Positions 33,604 to 46,202 of a stretch of 64,000 bases of DNA are shown piece after piece (positions within the stretch are counted from its first letter, which is position 1; each line of letters begins with the position of its first letter). Made by a program: the position numbers and the translations under genes. The stretch is taken from assembly GCA_020152595.1 (NCBI GenBank), contig JAIGNY010000077.1, positions 849,501-913,500 on the forward strand, read 5' to 3'. The notes beneath the pieces are model-generated. The model was not told the DNA's origin, ran no database searches, and worked only from the letters and a program-made list of their open reading frames with translations. Source of the DNA: Chiridota heheva (Eukaryota; Echinodermata; Holothuroidea; Apodida; Chiridotidae).

Positions 33604-36600
33604 CACCATCCTACTTCGACTTTCAAACCGTATATGAAAATTCCTCTTTTTGACCACCCGCGAATCTTAATTACGTTTTTTTTACTCAAACGTATCTCTT
33701 TGAAAGAGTATATAGTAAGCAGGGTGAGCACAAGTGTCCAAACTAAAGTAATTCATGTATGCTATGGAGAATGCTTCCCTCAACTTGATATATTCTTCAT
33801 TTGCAAAGAGACAAAGGAGTGAATATATGTAAATGTAAACTCTGTCTACATTTTAAACTTTTGATTTGTAATATTTTCAATGTCCATATGCAATGAAAGA
33901 ATAGAACTAGTACAAAGAGTATCAGAAATATTATAAGATGACTGTACTACTAGTGTACATTACAAAGAGTTACTAAAGGAATGTTTTTAATTTCTTTGTT
34001 TTGAACATATTTAAACTGTAGATAATATTACTATATGCATGAGATATATAACAACCATGGTAAAATGGGTATTCAAAAGTTTTGAAATTTTAGTTTTAGA
34101 TGGTGATTATCTTTATGTCAACTGCCACAGTGTAATGTGAATTACAGTACAAAGAAGAACTACTTAAAGAAATGTGTATTTCTTTATATTTTGAAGAGAC
34201 TATTTTACCTTGATGACATCACTATTGAAATTACAGAGAAGAGTTACTTAAAGGATATATTTATATCTTTGAAGAGACTATCTTAACTAGATGACATTGT
34301 CTTGAGATGTAGTACCATGATACATGCTATTTAAAAGTTGCCTACAAAGTTTAGTTTAAGGTGTTGATTATCTGTCAACAGGCACAGTATACAATGGACT
34401 AGAGAAGAGTTACTTAATGATATATTCATTTCTTTATATTTTGAAGAGACTATTTTAGCTGGATGATACTGGCTTCAGATGTAGTAACATGGGTATCTTA
34501 TTTAAAAGATTACAAAGTGTATAGTTTAAGATGTTGATTATCTATGTCAACTGCCACAGTGTTAAGTGAATTACATAGAAGTTTTACTGAAGAAAATATT
34601 TGTTCTTGATTTGTTAAACAAACTAATTTTACTTTAAAAAAAAAAAAAGCATTCGATGTTGTAACATTTCAATGGTTCATGAGATGGTAGGCCTATATTG
34701 TATACCAACAACTTAGAGGTACAGGCATGTGATTCAAGTATGAGCCTCTTAGCAGTATCTTCATATCATTTTAAGCTATGATTTACACAGAATAATTTGA
34801 AAAATATTATCTCCTGTGAGAAAATAAATTATTTGAAACATCGTTTTTGCACTGTCTTGTTTTTGCAAACATTTACGCAAGATACATCACAATTTAAATT
34901 TAACTAGACATCAATGATGTTATAGCTTAACCTATAACAATGCAAGAAGAATTGATTGTTTTTATTGATTTTATTTTTGTCAGATGTATTTTTATGTTTT
35001 TAAAGTTTTATTTGAGGTCCACTCCATTTTTGGGCAATCATTCATCATGTTAAAAATCCAAGAGTTTTAACTTTCCTGTATGAGTTGTATTCAGTTTGTT
35101 TGTTTGGGTTTAATGGACCTTAACAGTCAGGTCATATGTGCCAAATGAGGTTAGTTGTGAATGACTGCCAGATTGGTTCTCAGTGATGACTTGGTTTTGT
35201 GGTGGGTGCAATGAGGTTCATGTTATAGCGATGTCTGAAAAATTATGCTTCTAACAAAAGCTATGTGACATTCAATGCATGGTGCCATCATGTCTCGCTC
35301 CATTACTGATGTTGGCGAGGTCAAAGGTCAATTCCACCACAACGTATGGTTAGAAAATATATTTTGTAAACATAATTTTTTTTTTTTTTTACACATTAAT
35401 CTTCATAAATGTTAAATTAATTTCATATGGCCTATACTGAAAAAAGATTACTGACCAAACATGTTTCAAAACGAACAAATTTGTCATATTTAGACGGTAA
35501 TCGGCCAAACTAGCAGCTAAGGTTGTGACAGTTAGCATTTTTTGTGTGCAACAAGTGCAACTGTCACGGTCGTGTGAAGAATGAATTTTATCTATACAAC
35601 AGGAGACAAAGAAAATTGTTACATAGGGTGGAGAGGGGGAATACCCCCATTATATAAGTATTTTCTCATAATGGGGGAAGAAACACGGAGGGTAGGCCTA
35701 TAAATGTTGTATTTATATATCGTTTTGTAGTAGTTACTGCTGTAGGATATTGTGTAACTTCTTACTGGGACGTACAACATAAACTTCAAAATTATCATGC
35801 TACGTCGGAGTTCTTACTCACAAAGTGGGGACAGGCTTAACACACCACACCCTAACACACATCTGAGGGTAAGCATGCTTTTGAAACACATTTTTATATG
35901 AAAATTGGGTACATAATGGTGCGAAGCCCGGGGGAGGGGGAGACTTCCCAATAATTACGGCCATGAGTGTTTGATAATGGTAATCCCAGGGTCATACAAG
36001 CAAGAATAAACCTCCTTTGATTTGGGTAAACAATTTGAAGAGAAGAAATATCTTTTTGATTCCTATGCCAGACATGACAGTATATGAAATGCGAGGAACA
36101 AGAATTAAGAAAATCGTGCAGAACAAAAATAGAAGCTCATTATAAAAGTAAATATAAAGCAAATGAAAATTAAGAAACTACTGTTGCATGCTTAACAGTA
36201 AAGAAATCAAATAGATAATACAAGGATAAAGTATGCTTATCTCACTAAAAAGAAAGAAACGAGAGAGGAAATACATTAGATTTTCATGGAATAAAAGAAG
36301 GACATATCCAAACTTTTTCACGCAGTACTTTTTAATACTTCTTTTTTTTTTTAAACGGGAGATTGGGGGTGGAATTGAGGGGTGGCCTGGCCCTCGGTAT
36401 CCACGAACTAGGGGCCGGGTATATGCAGCATACTACCTCTTTTATTTAAGAATAGTGACAGTTGAAAAAATTTACTTCTGACAAAAGTTGTAAGCCGTTT
36501 TGTATTAATTTTAATGTAGGAGTTAATGGATGTTATGGGAGAGCAAAGGTCAGTCTGAGTGCAGCATATTCTGGAACAATACATTTAAAAAACAAAATTA

Positions 36601-36815
36601 CAAACATTAACGATCACCTATATATTCAAAATAAAAATTGTTAGGCTATGACGTTTTCATGTTTAATTTTTTTCTGCATAAGAGTTCCAATTTGTTTAGT
36701 TTTAGTTTCGCTACGGAAAAAGAGTAGTGCTGTAATTCCCAGGATACATGTTCCGCTACCTTTTGAACTATAGGCTTATAGAATAACTTTAAACTAGAAC
36801 GGTAAATACTGTCAT
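33604..36815. other. Non-coding, scattered repeat fragments
   Basis: From 33,900 to 34,620 short blocks such as AAGAGTTACTTAA and TTTGAAGAGACTATTTTA recur three to four times, a weak 110-250 bp periodicity. Bases 34,903-35,035 are a copy of the dispersed repeat present in each 1.77-kb unit at 11-18 kb. Bases 35,096-35,160 are a diverged LINE 3' tail (minus strand). A small perfect hairpin, CCCCCATTAT with ATAATGGGGG, lies at 35,644-35,685. Confidence 0.55.
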
Positions 36816-37428
36816 GGTTCGCATGCCCATGCAAATTGACACCCATATTATATGACGCGGCCAATTATAAAAATGGCATCTCACACTAAGTCCCACATGG
36901 CATCCCATGTACCACATGGCATCTCACCCGATGTCCCACACGGCATCCCACCCCATGTCCCACATGGCATCCCACACCACGTCCCACATGACATCCCATC
37001 CCATGTCCCACATGGCATTCCACCATATCTTCCACATGGCATCCCACCCCATGTCCCACATAGCATTCAATCATATGTCCCACAGGGCATCCCATCCTAT
37101 GACCCACATGGCATTCCACCCTATGTCCCACATGGATCACATCCCATGTCCCAAATGACATTCCACCTCATGTCCCAATTGACATCCCATGCCTTGTCCC
37201 ACATGGCATTCCACCATTTTAAAGGAAAATCTAAGCTTCCCTAAGAATATCTGAAGAAACTTTAACTTTTTCTGAGGAACTCTGAAGAAACTTTTAACAT
37301 TTTTTGAGGAAATCTCAAAAAACTTTAACATTTCTGAGGAAATTTCAGAACAAATCTGTGGACGGCCAGACAGACGGACGGCTGTAATCGCCATTACATA
37401 GGTTCGCATAATGCTTCGCATGCGAACC
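36816..37428. mobile_element. TIR element carrying a 24-bp minisatellite
   Basis: Begins GGTTCGCATGC and ends GCATGCGAACC, an 11-bp perfect terminal inverted repeat over 613 bp. Inside are about 14 units of TGTCCCACATGGCATCCCAC type (36,885-37,215) and then a segment with repeated GAAGAAACTTTAACATTT and TGAGGAAATCT. The same tail, ending in the same TTCGCATGCGAACC, closes the related composite at 58.0-58.4 kb. No protein is encoded and no target duplication is obvious. Confidence 0.65.
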
Positions 37429-37633
37429 AAAAATGAGTACACAATTAGGGGGAGGGGGGATTTGTTGAAGTGTCAATTCGCATCTTATGCCCCCAAGTTT
37501 GGATAAGCCAAGCATGCTCCTTCACGTTGAAGATGTTAATTTAGGGCCCTGAAGGGTCCAAGATTCATTGTATGAAAATGTGTTTCTGCATCTCGTCCAC
37601 CCCGAGCCATTTCATAGTTCAATTGTCTGATCA

Positions 37634-37797
37634 GGGGCGGCGGAGAGTTCAAAATATTGGGGGATTTAATGAAATAAAGTGACATGTGATAACAATATTG
37701 CGGGGGGGAGGGGGGATTAGATCAAGTAACGTGACACGTTCACCTAAAATTATTGGGCTGAAGCCTGCACATCCACCTTCCCAGCTCCGCCGCCTCT
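37634..37797. mobile_element. Small MITE with CAGGGGCGGCGGAG ends
   Basis: CAGGGGCGGCGGAG at the left and CTCCGCCGCCTCTG at the right are inverted copies (13 of 14). The interior is G-rich. Ends of the form CAGNGGCGGC are common in hAT-like MITEs, but I see no 8-bp target duplication. Confidence 0.5.
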
Positions 37798-37799
37798 GC

Positions 37800-40430
37800 T
37801 CATAGCAAGTCATCATTGATGATAAGACCTAAATAAAATGATAAAACCCTTGATATGAACGCACAATGTATGTTTCGCGTAACTAGCATGACCACCTTAA
37901 TACGAAATTCCAAATTAGTTCTTCCCGTTTTTCTGTTTGTTCAAACTTAAGGAAACACTGAAGTATTATATTTAACATTCATCATATTCATGTAACGATA
38001 ATCATCCTCTGGTTTAACCCGATTATTCATTCACATATTGAAAACAAAACAACTGTAACTTGATACCAGGCTTGATACAAGGATAGAAGGCGGGATTACG
38101 TAATTTCCCCTTCAATGTTGCTACTGCTACGAGAAAAATCTGGGTCACTGCCAAACTGCGTTAGAGCAGTGATACGGTCTAATTTGCTGCACCGTATAAT
38201 TTAGTGCACTTGAAATAGCTTTCTGAATGACTTAGCCATTTTATTTTCACCCGAATCAGCATTAATGGGGCTGTTATGTCGCAATAAATATTCAAGTGTT
38301 AGAAGTTTTTAAACCAAAAACCAAGAAAGAATGTTTTTCCGTAACTACTTATGTTGAGAAACGCTATAGCGGCCACGTGTGAATTCCGCAACTGGGGATG
38401 ACAGATCACACGGCGTGAGAATATTACCAACTTTTGTGCACAAGCAGGCTGTTACCCCATTAATTTATGTCAACAAGTGCTGATTTTGTGACCGTAATCC
38501 AGTCGTAAAAACAATTATAGGCAAACATTTAATCCGTCCGTAAATACAATTATTAGTTTTGAAATAATTGTTACTCTTTGAAGTAAATGTTAAAGACATG
38601 GATTATCTGTAAATTTATCACAATAGGTGTAAAACAAGAATTTCTTCAATGTTTTCATTGCACATTAGAACTCATAAAAGCTGGAATAATTTTAACGATA
38701 CGCCAAAGGTCATCGATGCGTATGAATTTTCTTGATTTTTTGCATCGCTACCCTGGTTTGATTCATGACGTGTCTGTTTCTAACCTTTAACGCAAATTCT
38801 TCTGGGCCAACTTTAGGAATAGGTAGATTGGAAAAAAAAAAATCAGGGCCGAGAAGATTATAAAATCTTTGATATGGAGAGGAGAAGAAAAGACACACTG
38901 TAACACATTTATATGGAATTTATGGAATCAATTTAATTTATATTTTCGGGATGGCAAGGTAGGATAAACAAAATTTTTTTTTCAGTTTGTCCCTACCCTT
39001 ACATGTATCCAAAAATCTAATTGAACCATTTTTCAATATGGGAAAACTTTGTCAAAACTTTCAAGGGAATAAACAAAACTGAAGATTGCTATTTTTTCTC
39101 AAATTCATTTTGACGATTGTTATACCGTGGCGGTCGCATCCGCTTGAGATATCCAGGGGTGTCTAAGACATGTGCAGTTCGGATTTAACGTGGGATTCTC
39201 TTCGAATATTGCATGGCCCACTCCATGATGGATGTGAAAAAGTTAGTACGGTATCCCGATGACCTTATTAGGAGTTACAGCATGGCTGTGATCGAAAGAT
39301 TTGCATGTGGGCCGGTGTGATTTTTCCCCCCGGAAATTTGGGCCCCCAGTCCTTATTTCCTAAGGAATGTCTAGTGAATTTGGTCCCCTCTGGATTGATT
39401 TTACTAGGTAATTTACTGGTGTGTATGTACGATTCTTTCAATTAATTTTGTGTACTGAAGTGATTAAGCTAAAAAGTGATAACGATTCTTTCAATTAATT
39501 TTGTGTACTGAAGTGATTAAGCTAAAAAGTGATAAGAAGTGATAAGCTAATACACTAAAGAAAAAAAGTGTGCCTTACGCAAAACGGCAGTGAGAGTTAG
39601 TGTGAAGGGAGAAGAAGAGCTTTTTCTTGCAAAAGGGGGACAAGTTGTTGTCTCCAAAGTTCATAGGAAAGAATGGCCGGGGCTCAAATTTCCTAGCGGA
39701 CCGTTTTAAGTATGAGGGGGGACCAAATTTACTGGATGGCTACGGCTTAATTGTCTAGGAGGCCCAAATTTCCTAGGAAATAAGGGCCGGGGCCAAAATT
39801 TACTTAGGGGCCAAAATTTAGGGGGGGCAAAATTTACTTTTACAATGGTCAGTGGTTGGGAGATATGTACTGTGATTCAATAATGAATGGATATGGGCGG
39901 AAATTTCTTGTGTGTACTTGACGGGTTATGTTAATGAGTGCTAGCCTGGGCCTAGCGCCTTCCCTATGAGCACAAGCTAGCTACATTCCATGCATCCGAT
40001 CCCAGATACCGAGGAAATGTTTAGTGTTATGCATATGGCCCCCGGGTGAAAAATGTGAAGGCAATGACTTAGTGGGTAAAGATTCACACGAGAAGGTTGC
40101 TTAGATGGTTTCGTGAACTTATGCAAACTTGAAAAAACAAACATAAAACTTGAATCAACATTTGTTTACATGGAGCATAATTTCCTAAATGTTTTAAACG
40201 TCACAACCTTACTAGCAGCCCTGGGATGCCCCATTGAATACTACCGTAACCAGCGATGATTATTCCACGTGTCCACGAAAACTTATAGGTTTGGAAACAA
40301 ACTTTTAGTTATGGCAATCTGCTGCCCATATGGCACATCCCGGCTTACACAATGCCGCTGCGTTCACCAACCCAACAAAACTTTATCCTTAACGTTAGTG
40401 CTAGTAACCCCTGTGATAAATAGTGGATTT
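37800..40430. other. No gene; one short direct duplication
   Basis: A 53-bp block (GATTCTTTCAATTAATTTTG through AAAAAGTGATAA) occurs twice in a row at 39,430-39,536. A degenerate motif GGCCNNAATTTNCTAGG recurs between 39,340 and 39,835. No recognisable coding sequence. Confidence 0.5.
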
Positions 40431-40431
40431 A

Positions 40432-41495
40432 ACCCTTACTCTATCACGCGGCGATAGTATCACCGTTTTCAAACCACCTTTTTCTGAAAATAAAATCGGG
40501 ACTTTACCACAAGCCTATAGGAGTAATCTTGGTATCATTTTAAAGTACTCAGAAATTTCTTTCACAAAATGAAACTTTTTCATAGGGGTCATATTACATA
40601 ATTTTTAGAAAAAGGACATCGAAAAAGGGTAAAATTCAAAAATTGCTAAAAAATTTACAATTTTTTTTTTTTTAAATCTTATGTTAACTTCAAGATCACA
40701 TTTTTGCTTCACAATCAAACACGCAAGTCCTAAGACATGATAGTATTGGTTTCTGGTATAATTTTTATAATCCCTACCTGCAATCTTTTGTTCTGGAGAA
40801 ATTTCTTCAAAATTTCATGAATTTCTGCCATTTTTGACACGTTTTTTTCAAAAAATCGTGTAACCCAAATTGTACAGCACACATGCTTCGTTGAACCGTC
40901 GTTCGAAAGCGCTTGAAATTTCCTTTCATTTGATATATAAATAAAGGTATACCCCCCTCTATTTAGAACCTATCCTATAAGAAATAAATTACACATCTTC
41001 AATTTGAACGACTACGTGGTGCAGAGGAAATGTACGCGACTAGCGTGCTAGCGCTCCGGGTTCGAGTCTCACCGTGACCACTGCGCAATTATTTTTCTGC
41101 TGCAGCTTTCAGGGGTCGTTTGACTTTTATCATTTTGATGTGTTTTCATCTTTCCTTTCTTTATAAAAATTATAGATTAGTATCATTGAAAAGGAAATTT
41201 CAAAAAGAATCTAAATATGTAACACACATCTCTGTTATCAATACTGACAAGAAGTTATACTTCTGCAAAGATTGATCATTTGTTGACCAAATTTAGCCAA
41301 AAATTGCTTAATTTGCATAATTTTTTCCAATATTTCCTAAATTGGTTTTAATTACTCAAAAGATAAATATCTTAGCATCTATTCCAGGCAAACTTGTAAC
41401 GAAAGAAAATGAAAGTAAAGTTGTCAAAAATGCATATGAAAAAAAAGTTACGAAAATTGGGGTCGCTTTTTTCAAAGCCCTGGTAGAGTAGGGGT
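40432..41495. mobile_element. 1.06-kb TIR element with 7-bp target duplication
   Basis: Left end ACCCTTACTCTATC and right end GGTAGAGTAGGGGT are inverted (12 of 14). GGATTTA lies immediately outside both ends, an exact 7-bp direct repeat consistent with a target-site duplication. No transposase is encoded. A 5'-truncated copy lies at 5,116-5,686. The interior includes a tRNA-like segment at 41,010-41,085. Superfamily unknown. Confidence 0.75.
41010..41085 (+). other. tRNA-like segment with A and B boxes
   Basis: TGGTGCAGAGG at 41,017 fits the A-box consensus fully, and GGTTCGAGTCT at 41,059 fits the B box at 10 of 11. The 42-bp spacing suits a tRNA without a long variable arm. Acceptor and T stems pair poorly, so it is not a functional tRNA gene. 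It is more likely a SINE head or a captured pol III promoter inside the TIR element. Confidence 0.5.
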
Positions 41496-41844
41496 GGATT
41501 TAAGTATAACGCTCTAACCCCGCGATGCAATGCAGCACAAGACTTACTGACACTTGAGACCTACTGTACGACAAGCGAAAATGATCAAACAACAACTTCA
41601 CATGTTATCTTTTAGGCTATGTCATGACCTATTATAGAACTCGGTACTCCAATCCGATACGATACAGCGTGACCTAAATAAGATTACGAGAATTTGCATA
41701 TTCATAAAAGAATGTCCGAATTCTGATTGTAAAATACTGCAATATGATTAAACATACATGTCCATACATGTAACTAATAGACATGCCATACCAACTGACC
41801 AAAATCATAGCCCGGAGCGGTACCGGTATACGAAACGCGAATAG

Positions 41845-42140
41845 GATTACTGTCTACAGCTAAAAGAGCTATTTTTAGCGAAATTACGTATGAAATCTGA
41901 TACTTTGTTAAAACCTTTCGAGAGCTTTAATTAAAAAAATACTTTTAATATCTCTTAACAAAATACAAAATTTATGAACCATACAAAAATCTCGCGTGAG
42001 CCAGAATCTCAAGAGCAAAACTGTAAAAACCTAGGAGGAGATGCATTGTTAATCAAAACTTAGTACAGGCACATATGAGAAGTCATGTACGATTTGATTA
42101 TCTCCACTCATACTCTGTGTATGGGTGGAGCTAAAAAAAC
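41845..42140 (+). repeat. Dispersed repeat block, second copy
   Basis: Matches 5,925-6,215 from GTCTACAGCTAAAAGAGCTA to GGGTGGAGCTAAAAAA. Confidence 0.7.
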
Positions 42141-42431
42141 AAGTATTGTTCTTATTTAAAAATAGAATGGGTCAAGAAAATGTTTACGTCAAGAAACTGG
42201 CCGGTATCCCGAAAGTGGCAAAGGATCTCCTAAACCAGACTTAGCTTCCCAATTGTTGGGCTTGTCATCTGGCAATGAATTTTGCTGTAATTGAACTTCT
42301 GTAGCAAGTCCCAAATTATTTTAACATTGATGAAATAGATACAATCCGATTCTGAAATTTGATGAACTTTGTCACTGCACACTATTTGATGTGCATTTTA
42401 TACAAGGCCCCAACAGCATGGGAGTGGTATA

Positions 42432-43190
42432 TGTTTGTTTGATGAGGGCTTAACGGCACCACGACAACAAGGGTCAAATTGTGCCTGAGAGGTTAGAACT
42501 TTCCAGAGGCAGGAAGAAGAGAAAACAGGGGAAGATTGAGAAACACATGAGAACTAAAAGCCAGAAAGCCGGGATCGAGAGAGGTGCATGGGTGAAAAAT
42601 AAAGCAGAGAGAGAGGGGGTGGGAGAGGACTAAATATGGTTGTAGAGGGAAACATGATAAAGGAAGGAGATCATTTTATCCTGAGGTTTATTTTGGAAGA
42701 GCACGGCAGTTGAGTTGTGGGGGGTGAGGGAAGCTCTGAGAAGGTTGTACAGGGGGCAAGCAAGGAGAACGTGATGGACTGAGGGTGCAATGGCAATTGT
42801 TGCAGAGGGGTTGGGGGAGCCAATAAGGAGGTGGGAGAAAGTGAGGTGGGTGTGACCTGTTCTAAGGCAGGTAATGTGGACGTTGTCGACACAGGAGAGG
42901 TTGTGAATGGTGGGTTTGATCGGAATGGTGGGTTTGATCGGAATGGTGGGTTTGATCGGAATGGTGGGTTTGATCGGAATGGTGGGTTTGATCGGAATGG
43001 TGGGCTGAATGACGTGGAGTTTGTTATCAATTTTGGAGTCCCATGAGGTTTGCCAGCGGCCACGAACAAGGAAAGTGATAAGGGAGGCGAGCCAACTTTC
43101 GATAGATGGCATGCCGCCAAATCCCACAAAACTGCGGGATTTTTTTATATTCATGACGGATTAAAAGCACCCATGAAACATGGTTCAGTG
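42432..43190 (-). pseudogene. LINE C-terminus (after RNase H) with internal expansion
   Basis: Minus strand reads LASLITFLVRGRWQTSWDSK, then NKLHVIQ, then six copies of the hexapeptide TIPIKP. It continues CLRTGHTHLTFSHLL and APSVHHVLLACPLY, and ends in a short 3' UTR closing with GTGCCGTTAAG-type sequence at 42,432. The W-x-x-x-W and R-x-G-H-x-x-x-T ... H-x-L-x-x-C-P blocks are the region behind RNase H in several non-LTR clades. Two of the usual Cys of the final cluster are missing. Upstream RNase H is absent, so the copy is 5'-truncated. Confidence 0.75.
42906..43008. repeat. 18-bp in-frame repeat inside the LINE fragment
   Basis: About 5.5 units of TTTGATCGGAATGGTGGG. Being a multiple of three it keeps the LINE frame open and adds the TIPIKP repeats. 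Confidence 0.95.
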
Positions 43191-43199
43191 AAGCCATTG

Positions 43200-44381
43200 A
43201 ACCAACACATATTCCTGCATAACAATAGGAACAATACCTCGCGATATTGCGCAGGATATCGCTGGTAATCTTGTTGGAAAGTACCTCCAACCATGAAGCT
43301 AATAATAGCTCCATGCTCCAACTAAACAAAAAATGATACACCGTTACATTAATCTTGTTTTGGCAATGGGATGGGATTGTGAAGGTCAAGTACTCAGAAT
43401 ATAAAAAAAAAGAACCTGTTATTGCTCGTAATGTGTTCTGCGAAAAATAACATGTTCAAAACAAGAATACAAATAATATCGCGATTCAACTGACCAACTC
43501 CTGCTACAGTACTGTCTCAGTTAATAGTTGCGTCGAGCCAAAATGTATCAGTTTTTACACGGGAAAATAGAAATTAAATGAGTCCTTATTTGTGTCTCTC
43601 GGCTTTGATTTTGTGGTGATAATGATATTGATCTTTCATCAAAAAAAAAAAAAAAAAAAAACAATTTTAAAATATCTTCTAACAAGTTCAATTTTAAGTC
43701 TTTCCCTTTTTTAGTTTTCACAACGAGGACATTTCAAGAATCAAGAAATCATGACCAAATAATGTTTTCCATTTTCATTTTTGTGTATGTTGTTCTCATG
43801 TAAGGCCTACGTGTACGTCTTCAATCTTTTCATGAATTGATGACTGTTCAATGTTCAAATTTAATCCAATATACATGTACTTAAATCGAATGTTCCTTCA
43901 AAATAATGATAAATATCAGTAATATCGATCGTGAAATCGCTCACGGACAATGGTTCAAACCTAACAAAATTCCTACTGTCCCGGCATGTAAATAAAATAC
44001 CCTACACTAGTAAAAAAGATCCTTGTGAAAAAAGCTCTTCCAAAGTCTTTTGTTTCATTTGGTAACAAAATTTGTTGGTAAAAAAAAATGAAGATTTTGA
44101 AGTAATACGGCAAACTGGTATGCACCATAGAAAGATTGAATGGAAATAAACTCAGATCGGCAACTTTCTCAATTCACTAGCATTCCTGCAAACTTTGCAC
44201 CAACATCTTTCTGTTATCTCGGAACGTAAAATGAATTTTTTAAAACAAAACCCAGTTTCCTTGGGAACTGGGCCCATTACCCCACATAATCATTGTTCAA
44301 TGGCACTTGTTCAAAGATATCATATTTCATTGACACATCGACGTAAACATTATAAAACCTAATTCTGACTGGGTGATTTAT
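43200..44381. other. No gene seen
   Basis: AT-rich, with a run of about 20 A near 43,640. No recognisable coding sequence or repeat. Confidence 0.5.
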
Positions 44382-44576
44382 GACCAACAATCCGCGTCAA
44401 AATACTTGACACTTTGTCCTCTCCCCCGTTTCAATGTTGTTTGTTTCTCGGCATGCCAAAAAAGAGACACAAAGGAGAGCTGAAATTTAATTTCAACATT
44501 GAAAAGGAAAAGAGGGGAAAGGAAAAGAAGGGGAATGAAAAAAGGTGTGAAGTACTTTTGTCGTGGATTGTCTGAG
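44382..44576. mobile_element. MITE with CTCAGACAATC ends, copy A
   Basis: The right end GTGAAGTACTTTTGTCGTGG then ATTGTCTGAG is the inverse of the left-end consensus CTCAGACAATCCGCGTCAAA then ATACTTGACAC, about 29 bp with few mismatches (left end decayed here, intact in copy B at 50,558-50,737). Internal sequence is shared by both copies, including CTCGGCATGCCAAAAA. Confidence 0.75.
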
Positions 44577-44848
44577 TTTTTAGAAAATCTTAATAGCCTT
44601 TTGTTTTAATTTCTTTCTTTCCATTTCTTCATTACTCTTCTACTTAAAACGTCTAATTTACCACTGAATGTTTACATATTGGTATAAACTTTAGTATGAG
44701 AGGTTTCATTAGGCTTAAATAATATGGTAAGGATGAAAACAATAGACTTAAAGAATGTACATGTTAATCCTCTAATGTGAGAAAAATTAAGGTGTTACAT
44801 TTCCGGCGTCTTTTCCGATAGCGTGATTTGCACCTTCTCAACAAACTA

Positions 44849-45533
44849 TTTGCACGGAAAATCAAAACTCAATATAACGCAAGTATTTGAAAGAAAGGAA
44901 TCGCATTTTATTTGTACGGCACGTCGTTTGTTCACAAAATGAATCCTCTGGACCAGGCTCGTGCCCCTAAAACAAAGATTTGGAGAAAATAATAGGAAGG
45001 TTACCACAAGGCTGTCTCGCAAAAGGACAAAAGGTTGGGAATGGCGGGCGTACTGTAAAGATGATTGTAGCTATATCGCATAAAAGTAATGTTGTTTGCA
45101 GCAAGCCTTACAAAGAAATGAATGGTGCATTTTTTGCAAAATTGATCAACGACCATTTTGAAGATATTTACCGAAAAGCACAAAAGCCCAATACGCATTT
45201 ATTCGCGCAAGATAGTGACCCCTCACAAAACAGCGGCAAGGCTCGAGAAGCTTTACGAAGTGTAAACGCACAAGTGCTCAAGATCCCCTCCCCTCCCAGA
45301 AGTCCCGACATCAACCCTATTGAGAATATTTTTAAATATGTTGGCGAAAAATTGTGGCGTGACGTGACGCTCTGGAAAAGGAAATATCTCGTGAAAATTT
45401 TCAACAATTTGAACGGCGAGTTATACAAACCATAACATCTGTTCCATGTGATTATATTGACAGAGTCATTAAAAGCATGTCCAAAAGGATGAATGACATT
45501 ATTAGAAGAAAAGGACAACGCCTCAAATATTAG
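44849..45533 (+). pseudogene. Tc1/mariner-type transposase, inactivated
   Basis: Cut-and-paste transposase with DDE catalysis. Readable blocks are FARKIKTQYN, KKGIAFYL, FVHKMNPLDQARAPKTKIW, then after a frameshift near 45,000 GCLAKGQKVGNGG, LFAQDSDPSQNS and SPPRSPDINPIENIF, and after a second shift near 45,420 YIDRVIKSMSKRM to a stop at 45,531. The second Asp (AQD) and the Glu (PIEN) are separated by 36 residues, giving DD36E by my count. The first catalytic Asp position reads Tyr (TAC, 44,915-44,917). There is also a TGA at 44,888 and two stops at 45,000-45,005. The N-terminal DNA-binding part and the terminal inverted repeats are not recognisable. Confidence 0.85.
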
Positions 45534-46202
45534 TCTTTGTTTATATATTTATATTTGGTGATTCCTGTATATATTTGAGTAAATAGCAGTTTGACCGGAG
45601 ACCATTATCTGAGAATTCATTTGACTTTAGCATTATTACCCCTTTAAGGTACATCAGCTATACCATTCCTTCAAATGGCGCAGCTAACAGTACACACTTT
45701 AAAAAAAAGGAAAATACTTGTTGTTTCTCTTCATAATTTGTTTCGAATTTTGGATGTTCACTTAGTCTACCCTTAAAAGATATATAAATAAACATTTTTG
45801 TAATTCGCCCTTGAGGGGGGCGCCCAGAACAGCTCCATTTCTCTTAAAATTGAAACGGTACACAGCTAACTTAAATAAGGATCTTGACTGTTTTTCTTAT
45901 ATTTGCTGGTGTGTACCGTTGAAAGGTACAGAGACATTTCTTAATTGCGCCCCCTTATGTGCACCCAAAAACAATTAAATCACATTGGACATGTTGAATA
46001 TTGTCATTCCCTGCATGACAGGTGTGACGTATATAATATATTAAAATATTAGTACACAATATTGCTTTCCATTTTAATTTTCAGAAGAAAACATGTACGA
46101 TTTTTCAGCGACAGCGTCAGCATCAGTCATATCCGATAAATAATATGTATCATATGTATTAGCGACACCATGAACGTGATGATTACTACCCCATCGTGGG
46201 TA
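45534..46202. other. Spacer between dead elements
   Basis: No gene seen. Possibly contains the right end of the Tc1/mariner element and the left flank of the HUH gene, but no inverted repeat could be assigned. Confidence 0.4.

Noticed and set aside
38710..38898. Harbinger-type transposase fragment (GPEEFALKVRNRH on one strand, RYPGLIHDV on the other)
   Set aside because: The two resemblances are on opposite strands of the same DNA and neither extends; too weak to call.
41010..41085. Functional tRNA gene
   Set aside because: A and B boxes are good but acceptor and T stems do not pair, so it is listed only as tRNA-like.
43027..43389. Separate 120-codon minus-strand protein upstream of the LINE fragment
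   Set aside because: Only its last part overlaps the LINE, in the wrong frame; the rest shows no recognisable sequence.
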